A stretch of 64,000 nucleotides of DNA from Acidobacteriaceae bacterium (GTDB lineage Bacteria; Acidobacteriota; Terriglobia; Bryobacterales; Bryobacteraceae), in NCBI GenBank assembly GCA_019233755.1, contig JAFAMD010000043.1, positions 1-64,000 of the forward strand. Reading direction: 5' to 3'. Below the pieces are notes generated by a model. It was not told the origin of the DNA and ran no database searches. It saw only the letters and a list, made by a program, of their open reading frames with translations. Of this stretch, positions 47,455-56,809 are shown in pieces. Every line of letters begins with the position of its first letter. Positions within the stretch are counted from its first letter, which is position 1. Position numbers and translations under genes: made by a program.

Positions 47455-48813
47455 TCATCCCACTTTCTTTCCGAATAGCCGAAATCGAGATCGGCGTGGC
47501 AACGTGGAGTAAGCGATTGAACCTGCGAGGCTCAACTCGATCTCCGTACCGGAACCGGCGCGGCTCCAAATGGTCAACTCTGCGCCGACTTGTCGGGCCC
47601 GTTCCTGTATTCCAGAGAGGCCGTAATGTCCTGGGCGACCCTGTTCCAGAATCTCGGCTGGAATGCCTTCGCCATCATCTCGAATACGCAGACGGAACAC
47701 CCGCTCTCCGTAGCTAATTTCAGCTTCAATATGGCGGGCATGGGCGTGTTTGAAGGCATTGCGCAAGACCTCACGAGAAATGCGGTAAAACTCGTCCCTT
47801 ATGATTGGGTGCAAGTCCCTTGGCAAACCTTCCACCACCAGACCGAAGGCCGCGTCATTGTCTCGAGACAGTTCATTCCCCACCGCGTTCACCGCTTCGG
47901 AAAATTCATTCGTAACCGTTGTAGACGACCGCAACTCATAAACAGCACTTCTACCCTCGGCAATCGCCTGGTCAGCACGTTCGAGGGTTTTTTCAAGTTG
48001 TTCCTTGGCCTTTCCCTCCGGCAGTTGATTGCTTACGACTTCAAGATGGAGCATCAACGCCTGAAAGCTCTGCAAGAGCGTGTCGTGCAAGTCCCGGGCG
48101 AGACGGGTGCGCTCTGCCACCCGCTCCTCCAAACGCAGTTCAATAAAGCGCCGGGCGATAGACCATCCGAAGAAGGCGGCGATGAAAAATGTGGAAAGCG
48201 CTGTTGCCGGCACAATCACGAGGATCCTGCGTTGGACGCTGCTCATTTCCGCTACGCCCCGCGCTAGTTCCTCGCTGGCTTGCTGATTAATGCTGTTGAC
48301 CAGAATGGCAGTCTGAGTTTCGATTGGGTTCAGTTCGTTGCCCACCCGAGGCTGGATCCTCCCCCAGTCGCCCGATTTCGCCAGGTCGAGAATAGCCTCG
48401 ATCTCTGACGTCAGCGTGACGTCGATAGTATCCAGGGTTGGTAAGAAAGAGGCATCTACAACGGTTCCGGACGGCAGGTTGGCGATGGCAGCCCTGGTTT
48501 GTTGAGTCTGTTCCTGGAGAGTTCTACGCAATGATTCAGCTTCTGTTACGAGACGGTGTAAATCCATCGACCGCGCAAGGTCATCCAATCGGCGATGGAA
48601 TGAAAGAAGGTTCGCCTGAAGCCGCAAAACCGCAATGAGCTGCTGATTCGCACCTGTGAGACGATCGGTTTCATTGCGAGTTATATGAAATTGCGAGACG
48701 ACGAGCGCATTTCCACCTAAAATCAACACGATTAAGGTGGCAAAAGTCAGCGTTAACCGAGGACCGAAGTTGAAAGAGCTAGTGCCTGCCCTCCCCATCC
48801 CAGCTCCCTTCAA
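47455..48813 (-). CDS. Sensor histidine kinase (HisKA_3/NarX-LiaS type)
   Basis: RLARDLHDTLLQSFQALMLHLEVVSNQLPEGK, HARHIEAEISYGERVFRLRIRDDGEGI, GHYGLSGIQERARQVGAELTIWSRAGSGTEIELSL. Confidence 0.93.
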   Translation of the reverse strand: MKGAGMGRAGTSSFNFGPRLTLTFATLIVLILGGNALVVSQFHITRNETDRLTGANQQLIAVLRLQANLLSFHRRLDDLARSMDLHRLVTEAESLRRTLQEQTQQTRAAIANLPSGTVVDASFLPTLDTIDVTLTSEIEAILDLAKSGDWGRIQPRVGNELNPIETQTAILVNSINQQASEELARGVAEMSSVQRRILVIVPATALSTFFIAAFFGWSIARRFIELRLEERVAERTRLARDLHDTLLQSFQALMLHLEVVSNQLPEGKAKEQLEKTLERADQAIAEGRSAVYELRSSTTVTNEFSEAVNAVGNELSRDNDAAFGLVVEGLPRDLHPIIRDEFYRISREVLRNAFKHAHARHIEAEISYGERVFRLRIRDDGEGIPAEILEQGRPGHYGLSGIQERARQVGAELTIWSRAGSGTEIELSLAGSIAYSTLPRRSRFRLFGKKVG

Positions 48814-48893
48814 GAAATTTCCGCGATTATACTCTTACCTGCACGCGCTAACGCCGGTGAATGCACGCGACGGTGTTGGGCCTCGCAAGCAAC

Positions 48894-50237
48894 CTACTTC
48901 CGTGTTTCAGGCGGCCCGGTACGGAACCCGGTTATCGCGACCAATTGCTTTTCAAGGTCCGCCGCAGCTTCCGGCGCCCGTTTCTGCCCAGTCAGCACCG
49001 CATGCACAGCCGCCGCGTAGTCTGCACTAACTTGCTTATACCGGGCTCCGGCCTCAACGGAGGGCCTACTGACCAAATCCATCCCGTGTTGAATCGGTTT
49101 CTGAAACTCACTGTGCAGGTCAGAGACTGAGGGCAGGTTAGCGATTTCGAACCGCCCGGGAGAGGCACTTTTCCTGTTCTCGTTCGATTGGATTTGCGCT
49201 CGCACCAGGAATCGAACGAACTCGATCGCTTCGCTACGATGGGCCGAATACAGGGAAACTGACAAGCCGGAACCGCCTAATGTACCAGCCGATCCTCCAG
49301 GGCCGCCAGGAATGCTCGTAAAGCCCGTCTCCACGATTGGGTTGAGGTTTCGCCAATAAACCCGCGGAGATCGCCCGGCACGAGTGATCGTCGTCCCGAG
49401 CCAGACTCGGTTAAATGCCGCTTTTCCCGACCCAAAAACATTCATCGAATCAATTTCCCGATAGGCAACCACACTTGGCGGCGATATCGAACCGATCCAG
49501 CGTTTGGCCCGTTCCCATGCCCGAATCGCCGCCGGATTATTCACGCTGATCGTACGGTCGCTTTCGATGATTCTGCCTCCTCCTTCCGCGATCTGCCATT
49601 CCAGGGCATTGCATGTCAATGCCTCAGCCGATACCCCTTGCCACACGTAGCCCCAAAAATCTTTACTGCCCTTCGCGCGCTCACCCGACTGAATCCGCTT
49701 GGCCATGCTCTCCAACTCCTCCCAGGTCCTGGGAGGATGGTCATAGCCGTATTTGAGCAAAAGATCGCTTCGATATTCCAAAGCGCCGACATTAACTTGA
49801 TAAGGGATGGCCACCAGCTTTCCGTTAACTGTGTAGAAAGGCAGCAATTGCGGCTCGAGCGAGGAGATTTCCGTGGCCGAGTACGGTGCTAAGTCGATCA
49901 GATCGGATTCGAGTGTCCCGGACCAGATCAAATCGATACCCAGGAGATCGATACCGGAGGGACCTGCTTTTAAGAGCTTGCGCCAGAGGTCTAATTGATC
50001 GAAAGTGCCCTCAGGGATCGGCATTTCCCGAATGAGAATTCCGGTTCGCTGTGTGAATTGTTGCGATAGTGCAGACCTCTTCGATATCTCCTCAGGCTCG
50101 AACCGCCAACCGTGAGGGTAGCGCAAGGTCACTGGCTCTCGTGCTGAGTGTTGGCAAGAAACCAGCAGCATGGATAACAAAAATGTCCATGCAGTCCGCC
50201 ATGCGGCGCGCGGTACGCCGGGCAAGGTCCTATTCAT
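48894..50237 (-). CDS. Extracellular solute-binding protein (ABC carbohydrate SBP-like), lipoprotein
   Basis: Lipobox-like LLVSCQ, PYSATEISSLEPQLLPFYTVNGKLVAIPYQVNVGALEYRSDLLLKYGYDHPPRTWEELESMAKRIQ. Confidence 0.9.
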   Translation of the reverse strand: MNRTLPGVPRAAWRTAWTFLLSMLLVSCQHSAREPVTLRYPHGWRFEPEEISKRSALSQQFTQRTGILIREMPIPEGTFDQLDLWRKLLKAGPSGIDLLGIDLIWSGTLESDLIDLAPYSATEISSLEPQLLPFYTVNGKLVAIPYQVNVGALEYRSDLLLKYGYDHPPRTWEELESMAKRIQSGERAKGSKDFWGYVWQGVSAEALTCNALEWQIAEGGGRIIESDRTISVNNPAAIRAWERAKRWIGSISPPSVVAYREIDSMNVFGSGKAAFNRVWLGTTITRAGRSPRVYWRNLNPIVETGFTSIPGGPGGSAGTLGGSGLSVSLYSAHRSEAIEFVRFLVRAQIQSNENRKSASPGRFEIANLPSVSDLHSEFQKPIQHGMDLVSRPSVEAGARYKQVSADYAAAVHAVLTGQKRAPEAAADLEKQLVAITGFRTGPPETRK

Positions 50238-50262
50238 CGCTGGATTCTCGAGGGAAGATCGG

Positions 50263-50391
50263 GCGGCTCAAACAGAGGCTTAACATTCGTACTTTTGTTT
50301 CCCCCGTTAAAGCCTTCTCCATTGACGAGAATTGCTGCCGGGAGCGGGCCCGAAAAACGGACTTCCGCATCGCCCGGGATTGTATCAGCGC
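50263..50391 (-). pseudogene. Internally deleted partial copy of the 46537-47451 esterase gene
   Basis: 50263-50350 matches 47184-47271 and 50359-50391 matches 47398-47430; offset changes from 3079 to 2961, i.e. a 118-bp internal deletion. Confidence 0.88.
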
Positions 50392-50429
50392 CAGGATCAG
50401 GATTGCCGCGTGCATGGTATCCCGGTTCC

Positions 50430-51113
50430 ATGCAGAAAGAAGCCGTTCGTCAATGGTACGACCAGATGTGGAACCTGTGGGACGAATCAGTCTTCGAGCA
50501 GATTCTCGACCGGGAGATCGAATTGCGTGGCTCTTTGGGTCAAGTTCACCACGGTTATACCGGAGTTGCCGAATACATGCGCTTCGTGCGAACCGCATTT
50601 CGTGATTTCAGAAACCAGATTGAAGATCTGGTGGAAGAACAGAACCGCGTTTTCGCGCGACTCACTTACACCGGAACCCATAATGGCGAGCTGTTCGGGA
50701 TTCCGCCCACGGGACGGAGGGTGGAGTACGCAGGTGCTGCCTTGTTTACATTCCGAGATGAGCGAATCGTGAAAGTGTGGGTGCTGGGAGACGTTGATCA
50801 TCTGAAGCGGCAGCTATCTGACTCTCCATCCAGACCGAAGACCGTATATATGGTCGTGGAGCACTTCAAGAAAAAAGATGCCGCGGCGGTGTATCGCCGA
50901 TTTCGGGATTGCGGCCGCATGACGCCTGAGGGACTGATATACGTATCGAGTTGGGTCGATGAAAAACTCGAGCGATGCTATCAACTTATGGAAACCCATG
51001 ACCGGAAGCTGCTCGATGAGTGGATGGCCAGGTGGAACGATCTTGTCGATTTCGAAGTGCACCCAGTTATCACCTCGAAAGAGGCCGCGGGAAAAATCGC
51101 ACCGCAGCCGTAG
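50430..51113 (+). CDS. SnoaL-like/NTF2-fold domain fused to a DUF3303-like domain
   Basis: N-half WYDQMWNLWDESVFEQILDREIELRGSLGQVHHGYTGVAEYMRFVRTAFRDFRNQIEDL; C-half TVYMVVEHFKKKDAAAVYRRFRDCGRMTPEGLIYVSSWVDEKLERCYQLMETHDRKLLDEW. Confidence 0.82.
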   Translation: MQKEAVRQWYDQMWNLWDESVFEQILDREIELRGSLGQVHHGYTGVAEYMRFVRTAFRDFRNQIEDLVEEQNRVFARLTYTGTHNGELFGIPPTGRRVEYAGAALFTFRDERIVKVWVLGDVDHLKRQLSDSPSRPKTVYMVVEHFKKKDAAAVYRRFRDCGRMTPEGLIYVSSWVDEKLERCYQLMETHDRKLLDEWMARWNDLVDFEVHPVITSKEAAGKIAPQP

Positions 51114-51126
51114 CGGATCTGATCCT

Positions 51127-52167
51127 TCAGCTCTTTTCCGTCTGCAGTTGTTTCTCCAGCTCGGCGACGCGGCGTTCCAACGCACGGATGGTGCGGAGCA
51201 TCTCCGGAAGACGTGTATAAGCGGCGGATGCGCGGAGCCAATCCCTGGAATCGAATGCGGGAGAACCGCTGACCACCGTGCCGGCGGGCACATCGTGGCC
51301 GACGCCGGATTGCGCCCATACAATGGCGTTTTTGTGAATGGTCAGGTGGCCGGAGGAACCCGTCTGGCCCGCCATGATCACATTTTCTTCGAGCACCGTG
51401 CTGCCGGCCAGGCCGGTTTGACCGCAGATGATATTGTCCTCGCCGACGACGCAGGCGTGGCCAATCTGGCAGAGACTGTCGATCTTTGCACCACGCCGGA
51501 TGCGCGTTTCGCCGAGCGTCGCACGGTCGATGGACGTTAGTGTCTGCACTTCGACGTCATCTTCGAGAACCGTGATGCCGGACTGCACAATCTTGTGCTG
51601 GCGGCCATCGTCCCCCTTCGCAAAGCCAAAACCGTCGCCGCCTATGACCACTCCGTTGTGCAGGGTAACGCGGTTGCCGATGCGGCAATATTCGCGCACG
51701 GAGACATGGGAATGCGCCGTGAAATCATCGCCAACGGTGCAGCCTTGGTAAATCACGGCGTGGGGATGAAGCACGGCATTGGCGCCAATGACCGCGTCTT
51801 CACCGACGACGGCATAAGCGCCTATGGAAGGGTTGGGGCCGATGGTAGCGGTGGCCGCGATCGATGCCGTAGGATGAATTCCCGGCGCAGGCTTGGGCGG
51901 TTGATAGAAGAGGGCGAGAGCGCGGGCGAAATCGTGATACGGATTGCCGGAGACAAGGGTAGCGATATTTTCGATGGGCTCGGCCGCAATGATCGCGGCG
52001 GCGCGAGTCGCTTTCGCTTTCGGCGCGTACTTCATGTTGGCGAGAAACGTGATCTCGCCGGGGCCGGCTTTCTCGATGGTCGAGACGCCGGTGATCGGCG
52101 CCTCAGAATCACCGGTCAGCCCGCACCCCAGAAGGTTCGCAAGCTGCCCGAGCGTAAAGGTGGGCAT
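51127..52167 (-). CDS. lpxD: UDP-3-O-acylglucosamine N-acyltransferase
   Basis: Left-handed hexapeptide repeats; GVVIGGDGFGFAKGDDGRQHKIVQSGITVLEDDVEVQTLTSIDRATLGETRI. Confidence 0.94.
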   Translation of the reverse strand: MPTFTLGQLANLLGCGLTGDSEAPITGVSTIEKAGPGEITFLANMKYAPKAKATRAAAIIAAEPIENIATLVSGNPYHDFARALALFYQPPKPAPGIHPTASIAATATIGPNPSIGAYAVVGEDAVIGANAVLHPHAVIYQGCTVGDDFTAHSHVSVREYCRIGNRVTLHNGVVIGGDGFGFAKGDDGRQHKIVQSGITVLEDDVEVQTLTSIDRATLGETRIRRGAKIDSLCQIGHACVVGEDNIICGQTGLAGSTVLEENVIMAGQTGSSGHLTIHKNAIVWAQSGVGHDVPAGTVVSGSPAFDSRDWLRASAAYTRLPEMLRTIRALERRVAELEKQLQTEKS

Positions 52168-52182
52168 GGTAACTGCTCCGAT

Positions 52183-53064
52183 TCAGCTCTCCGCAACGAT
52201 CGGGTTGCGCAATTCGCCGATACCGGCGATTTTAACCGTCACTTCTTCACCCGGATGGAGATAGCGCGGCGGCTTACGCGCGAACCCGACACCGGCGGGT
52301 GTGCCCGTGGAGACGATGTCGCCCGGTTCCAGCGTGAAGACACTCGACAGGAACGCAATCAGGTCAGGGATCTTGAAGATCAGCTCGCGAGTGTTGGAAT
52401 CCTGCATGATTTCGGGCTCGGCGCCGGGGCTTTTTAGCTCGAGCTGAATGTCGAGCTCGTGAGGATCCGCAATTTCATCGGCCGAGACGATCCACGGGCC
52501 CATCGGAGCGAAGGTATCGAAGGTTTTGCCCATGAGCCATTGGGTCGTCGCCCTCTGATAATCGCGAGCGCTTACGTCGTTGACGATGGTGTAGCCGAAG
52601 ACATGTTGGGCCCAGTCCTGGGCGGCAATGTGACGGCCGCCGCGGCCAATGACGAATGCGAACTCGCCCTCATAATCGGGCGCCTTAGAGACCTTAGGCA
52701 GCACGATATTGTCGCCAGGCGCAATCACGGCGGTTGCAAACTTGTTGAAGATGGTCGGAACCTTGGGAATTTCGGCGCCGGTTTCCTTGGCGTGGTCGAG
52801 ATAGTTGAGGCCTACGCAGATCAGTTTGCGCGGGCGTGGAATGGGGGCCAGCAGTTTCACGCTACTTAACGCGTGCGTGGAACCCTCGGGGGGAGCGGCG
52901 AGCAGCTTTTCGGCTTTAGCGCGGCCCTCTGGACCGAATTCGATAAACTCTACAAGCGACTGGCAGCCCGCAGACGACAGATCGACGACGGCATCAGTGC
53001 CGGAAAGGACGCCGGGCCGACGGGCACCCGCGAACTCGAACGTGACGAAGCGCATGCTTGTCAT
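52183..53064 (-). CDS. Fumarylacetoacetate hydrolase family protein
   Basis: KLICVGLNYLDHAKETGAEIPK, DYEGEFAFVIGRGGRHIAAQDWAQHVFGYTIVNDVSARDYQ, GDIVSTGTPAGVGFA. Confidence 0.94.
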   Translation of the reverse strand: MTSMRFVTFEFAGARRPGVLSGTDAVVDLSSAGCQSLVEFIEFGPEGRAKAEKLLAAPPEGSTHALSSVKLLAPIPRPRKLICVGLNYLDHAKETGAEIPKVPTIFNKFATAVIAPGDNIVLPKVSKAPDYEGEFAFVIGRGGRHIAAQDWAQHVFGYTIVNDVSARDYQRATTQWLMGKTFDTFAPMGPWIVSADEIADPHELDIQLELKSPGAEPEIMQDSNTRELIFKIPDLIAFLSSVFTLEPGDIVSTGTPAGVGFARKPPRYLHPGEEVTVKIAGIGELRNPIVAES

Positions 53065-53160
53065 CTTAGATCGGTCGGTTTTGGAGTCTGAAACCGGCGC
53101 GGGCTGCTGACATGTTGGTGGTACGATAATTTTGCAACTTGCCGGAAGGAGGCAATAGAA

Positions 53161-53541
53161 GTGCCCTTTCGTACTATGCTTTGTTTCTTCGCTGCGGTGG
53201 GCATACTTACTGCAGGGGACAAGAAAGATTTTCTCAACCCGAACCCGGGTGGAGTTCAGAAAGCTCCGGGTAACAAAACGGCGCCGTTTGACGGGCGCGT
53301 GGACGTAACTCGGCTACTGAGCAACCTACCTTCTAATCAATCCGCAAAGCTGCCGTCGGCCAAGAAGGAGTGCTCCATCCCATTGCGTTGGGGGAAGGTC
53401 GACATTGAGCCGGGTCCGGGTATCAAATCTGTTCCGCATCCGGAGCAGTTCGACGGCATGTATGCGCCGAATCCGGCGCCGTCCTGCCTGAGTGCAGAGA
53501 ACGAAATGCCGGGGCCGTCAAAAGAGAAACTGTCGAAGTAG
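53161..53541 (+). CDS. Hypothetical secreted protein
   Basis: 126 aa; short signal-like N-terminus PFRTMLCFFAAVGILTAG. Confidence 0.6.
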   Translation: MPFRTMLCFFAAVGILTAGDKKDFLNPNPGGVQKAPGNKTAPFDGRVDVTRLLSNLPSNQSAKLPSAKKECSIPLRWGKVDIEPGPGIKSVPHPEQFDGMYAPNPAPSCLSAENEMPGPSKEKLSK

Positions 53542-53558
53542 CAGTCGCGGCAGGCCGC

Positions 53559-54485
53559 TCAGGACGTGCGCGTCCGGGCGATTTCCGGCGCCTCTTCCAC
53601 CGGAAGCTGGAGCGCCTTTTCCGGTTCGAGATAGTAGCGGGTCAGCCCCTCCCTCAAAATGTCCAGCGCCTCCTGCGGAGTGTCGGCAAAGCGGAAGAGA
53701 TTCATGTCAGAGTCCGCGATCATGCCGTACTTGACCAAAGCCTCGAAGTTAATTATTTCGTTCCAGAAACCGGATCCGTAGAGAACGATCAGGATCTTGC
53801 TTTCGAGCTTCTCCGTTTGGGCAAGTGTCAAGATCTCCGATAACTCGTCGAGTGTGCCAAAGCCCCCGGGAAATACGACCAGCGCCTTGGCCAGATACGC
53901 AAACCAGAATTTGCGCATGAAGAAGTAATGGAACTCGAAAGAGAGCTCCGGAGTGATGTATGAATTCGGGCGCTGTTCGAACGGAAGACCGATATTCAGC
54001 CCGATGCTCTTGCCGCCGGCCTCAGTCGCGCCGCGATTGGCCGCCTCCATAATGCCCGGGCCTCCGCCGGAGCAGACCACAAAGCGGCGTGGTGATTCAT
54101 TGCAGGGATTCGAAGCCGTGGAGAGGGAACCAGACCATTCCGTGACGAGCCGGGCCAGTTCGCGAGCCTCGTCGTAGTAACGGCCAAGCGGACCGTTCTC
54201 CTGGATACGCGCCGAGCCGAAGAACACAATGGTGTCCTGAATTTTCTCTTCCTGAAAGTGCGCCAGCGGCCACAGGTACTCCGAAAGGATACGGAGCGGG
54301 CGCGAGTCGGCACTCTGGAGGAAGGCTTCCTCACGGTAAGCGACCGGGCGGCGGATCGATAAGTTCGCGCCGTCGGCCAATGTTTCGCGATCTTCGGGGA
54401 CAGCCAAGTTCCGATTGTCGCACCGCAGGCGGCAACACAGGGTTTGCCTCGAACCCCTGGCGCTTTTCGCGACAGATTTTTTCAA
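53559..54485 (-). CDS. LOG family (TIGR00730) Rossmann-fold protein
   Basis: VVCSGGGPGIMEAANRGATEAGGKSIGLNIGLPFEQRPN, VVFPGGFGTLDELSEILTLAQTEK. Confidence 0.92.
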   Translation of the reverse strand: MKKSVAKSARGSRQTLCCRLRCDNRNLAVPEDRETLADGANLSIRRPVAYREEAFLQSADSRPLRILSEYLWPLAHFQEEKIQDTIVFFGSARIQENGPLGRYYDEARELARLVTEWSGSLSTASNPCNESPRRFVVCSGGGPGIMEAANRGATEAGGKSIGLNIGLPFEQRPNSYITPELSFEFHYFFMRKFWFAYLAKALVVFPGGFGTLDELSEILTLAQTEKLESKILIVLYGSGFWNEIINFEALVKYGMIADSDMNLFRFADTPQEALDILREGLTRYYLEPEKALQLPVEEAPEIARTRTS

Positions 54486-54508
54486 TATAATTGCCGGGCG
54501 GGGTGCAT

Positions 54509-54763
54509 ATGTCGAAGGTTGTCAAGTGCCGCGAAGTCGGTGTGGATTGTGATTTCGAAGCGCGCGGGGAGACCGAGCAGGAAGTGCTGCAGAAGTGTGC
54601 CGAGCACGCTAAGAATGACCACGGCATGAACGAGATCCCGCCGGAGCTGGCAGCAAAAGTGAAATCCGCGATTCACGATGAATTGCGGCGCCTGGAAGAC
54701 GCCTGCGGATTCGCGGACATCGGCGCCACTGTAAACGCCACCGGCCCAACACCCCATTGCTAA
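54509..54763 (+). CDS. DUF1059 domain small protein
   Basis: MSKVVKCREVGVDCDFEARGETEQEVLQKCAEHAKNDHGMNEIPPELAAKVKSAIHD. Confidence 0.88.
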   Translation: MSKVVKCREVGVDCDFEARGETEQEVLQKCAEHAKNDHGMNEIPPELAAKVKSAIHDELRRLEDACGFADIGATVNATGPTPHC

Positions 54764-54773
54764 AATTCGGGCA

Positions 54774-56588
54774 ATGCCCGGTCGCACAGTATTCACGGTC
54801 CTGGAACAAACCGCAGCGCAATACGGCGACGCGATGGCGCTATACCAACCCGTTGGAAGCAAAGCCGGAAAGGGATACCGGACGTATTCCTGGAACGACT
54901 GGCTGCGGAATTCCCGCGAGATCGCGCTGGGGTTGCGTTCGCTCGGGCTTGTGAAAGGAGATATCGCCGGCATCCTTTCCGAAACGCGCGCCGAGTTCTA
55001 CCTGACAGACCTGGGGATCATGGGCGCGGGCGGCGTAGCAGCAGCGCTGTATACGGCCTATCCGATGCCGGAGCTCGCGAAAAGCCTCCAGTCGTCGGAG
55101 CCGCGCTTTCTGTTCGTCGAAGACGCGAAAACCCTGGCATCCTTGACTGAGGCGGTGGAAGCGGCCGGGCAGCAAATGCCGGAGCACGTCATCCTGATGA
55201 CAGGCGAAAAGGAAGGGACCCTTTCCCGCGAAACACTGCAAGGTCGCGGGCGCGAACTGCTTGAACGTGATGCGGGCGTAGCGGCGCGCATGGCCGAGGA
55301 ACTTTCCCCGGACGATTCCGCTATTCTTTACCTCACCTCCGGCGCTACCGGCGAACCGAAAATGGGGATAACGAGCCACGCGGCGATCCTGGCGAACCTG
55401 GATGCCGCGCCGGTCGTGCTGCCGATCGGACCTGAGGACTCGACGGTCGTTTTCCTGCCTTCAGCCCACATCGCGCAGAGGATTGTGCTGGAACTGGTTC
55501 CCATGCGTATGGGCATGCCGGTATGGTTTTCCGAAAGCCTGGCACGGCTGCCCGCGGAGCTGAAGTCAATCCGCCCCACGATTTTCCTGGCCCCGCCCCG
55601 CGTTTGGGAGCGGATGTACGCGACCATCCAGAACGAGCTAAAGAAGCGCCCGGCTTTTGCGCGAAAGCTGTTCTATGGCGCGCTGGGGCTGGGCTACGAG
55701 GCCTCGCAATATCGTGCCGAGGGCAAGCCGCTGCCCGCGTGGATGTCGCGCATGCTGAAGATTGCGAATAAGCTGGTGTTCTCAAAGGTTAGGGAGCGGC
55801 TGGGCGGACGCCTTCGGGTGGCGGCATCCGGCGCGGCGCCGCTGGGCAAGGATCTGGCCTCGTTCTTCGCCGCCGTCGGTATGCCCCTGATTGAGGGCTA
55901 TGGTCTGACCGAAGCCGGAGTGATCAGCTTCAATCCTATTGAGCGGCCGAAACCGGGGAGCATCGGCACCCTGCTGCCCGGAGCGGAAGCGCGTCTGGCG
56001 GACGACGGCGAGCTGCAACTTCGCGCGCCCACGCTGTTCAAGGGCTACTACAAAGACCCAGAGGCGACCCGCTCCGTCATGACGGAAGACGGGTGGTTTG
56101 CAACCGGCGATCTGGCAGAAGTGGACAGCGACGGCTATTGGTACATCACGGGACGCAAGAAAGAACTGATCGTCTCTTCGAACGGAAAGAAAATTTATCC
56201 GGCACGCATCGAGACCCTCTTCAAGATGGAGCCGGTAATCAATCAAGTGGTGCTGATTGGCGATAAGAAGCCGTACGTGACGGCGCTGCTGACGCTCAAC
56301 GTGCCCCATCTGCGCCATCTCGAAGGCATGGAGGGTGTGGATTCGAAACCGCTTTCTGAAATTGTCAACGCCGAACCGGTAGCACGGGCGGTCGAAGACG
56401 CGGTTTCCCGGGTGAACAAGCAGCTTGCCGATTTCGAGCGCATCCGCCGCTTCAAAGTACTGGATCGAGAGTTTTCAATTGAGGATGGAGAGCTGACGCC
56501 GACGATGAAGATCCGGCGAGGACGGGTGCTGGAAAATCATCGCGAGTTAGTGAGCGAGCTTTACTTAGGGCGAGAAGAGAGCGCGTGA
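54774..56588 (+). CDS. Long-chain fatty acid-CoA ligase/AMP-dependent synthetase
   Basis: YLTSGATGEPKMGITSHAAI, EGYGLTEAGVISFN, GWFATGDLAEVDSDGYWYITGRKKELIVSSNGKKIYP. Confidence 0.94.
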   Translation: MPGRTVFTVLEQTAAQYGDAMALYQPVGSKAGKGYRTYSWNDWLRNSREIALGLRSLGLVKGDIAGILSETRAEFYLTDLGIMGAGGVAAALYTAYPMPELAKSLQSSEPRFLFVEDAKTLASLTEAVEAAGQQMPEHVILMTGEKEGTLSRETLQGRGRELLERDAGVAARMAEELSPDDSAILYLTSGATGEPKMGITSHAAILANLDAAPVVLPIGPEDSTVVFLPSAHIAQRIVLELVPMRMGMPVWFSESLARLPAELKSIRPTIFLAPPRVWERMYATIQNELKKRPAFARKLFYGALGLGYEASQYRAEGKPLPAWMSRMLKIANKLVFSKVRERLGGRLRVAASGAAPLGKDLASFFAAVGMPLIEGYGLTEAGVISFNPIERPKPGSIGTLLPGAEARLADDGELQLRAPTLFKGYYKDPEATRSVMTEDGWFATGDLAEVDSDGYWYITGRKKELIVSSNGKKIYPARIETLFKMEPVINQVVLIGDKKPYVTALLTLNVPHLRHLEGMEGVDSKPLSEIVNAEPVARAVEDAVSRVNKQLADFERIRRFKVLDREFSIEDGELTPTMKIRRGRVLENHRELVSELYLGREESA

Positions 56589-56809
56589 AATTATAGTCTT
56601 GCAGCGGTCCGTAGGCGGATACACCTGCGGATTCGGGCGCCTGCCGCTGGTCCCGTTCCTGGTCGAAACGGTGCACCTCCCGTCGCGCCTCGCACACGCC
56701 CTTGATCAAGAGTGCCACCATCACGGCAAATAAGGAAACTACAGCGAAGATCATATATGCCTCCGGCAGCATTCTGCGACTTGAACAATACTTTCTGGAG
56801 CGAACCGCT

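Noticed and set aside
56452-56754. Small TM ORF (MIFAVVSLFAVMVALLIKGVCEARREVHRF...) between the CoA ligase and manA
   Set aside because: Over a third of it overlaps the end of the CoA ligase gene on the opposite strand. It could be real but the evidence is too weak to list.
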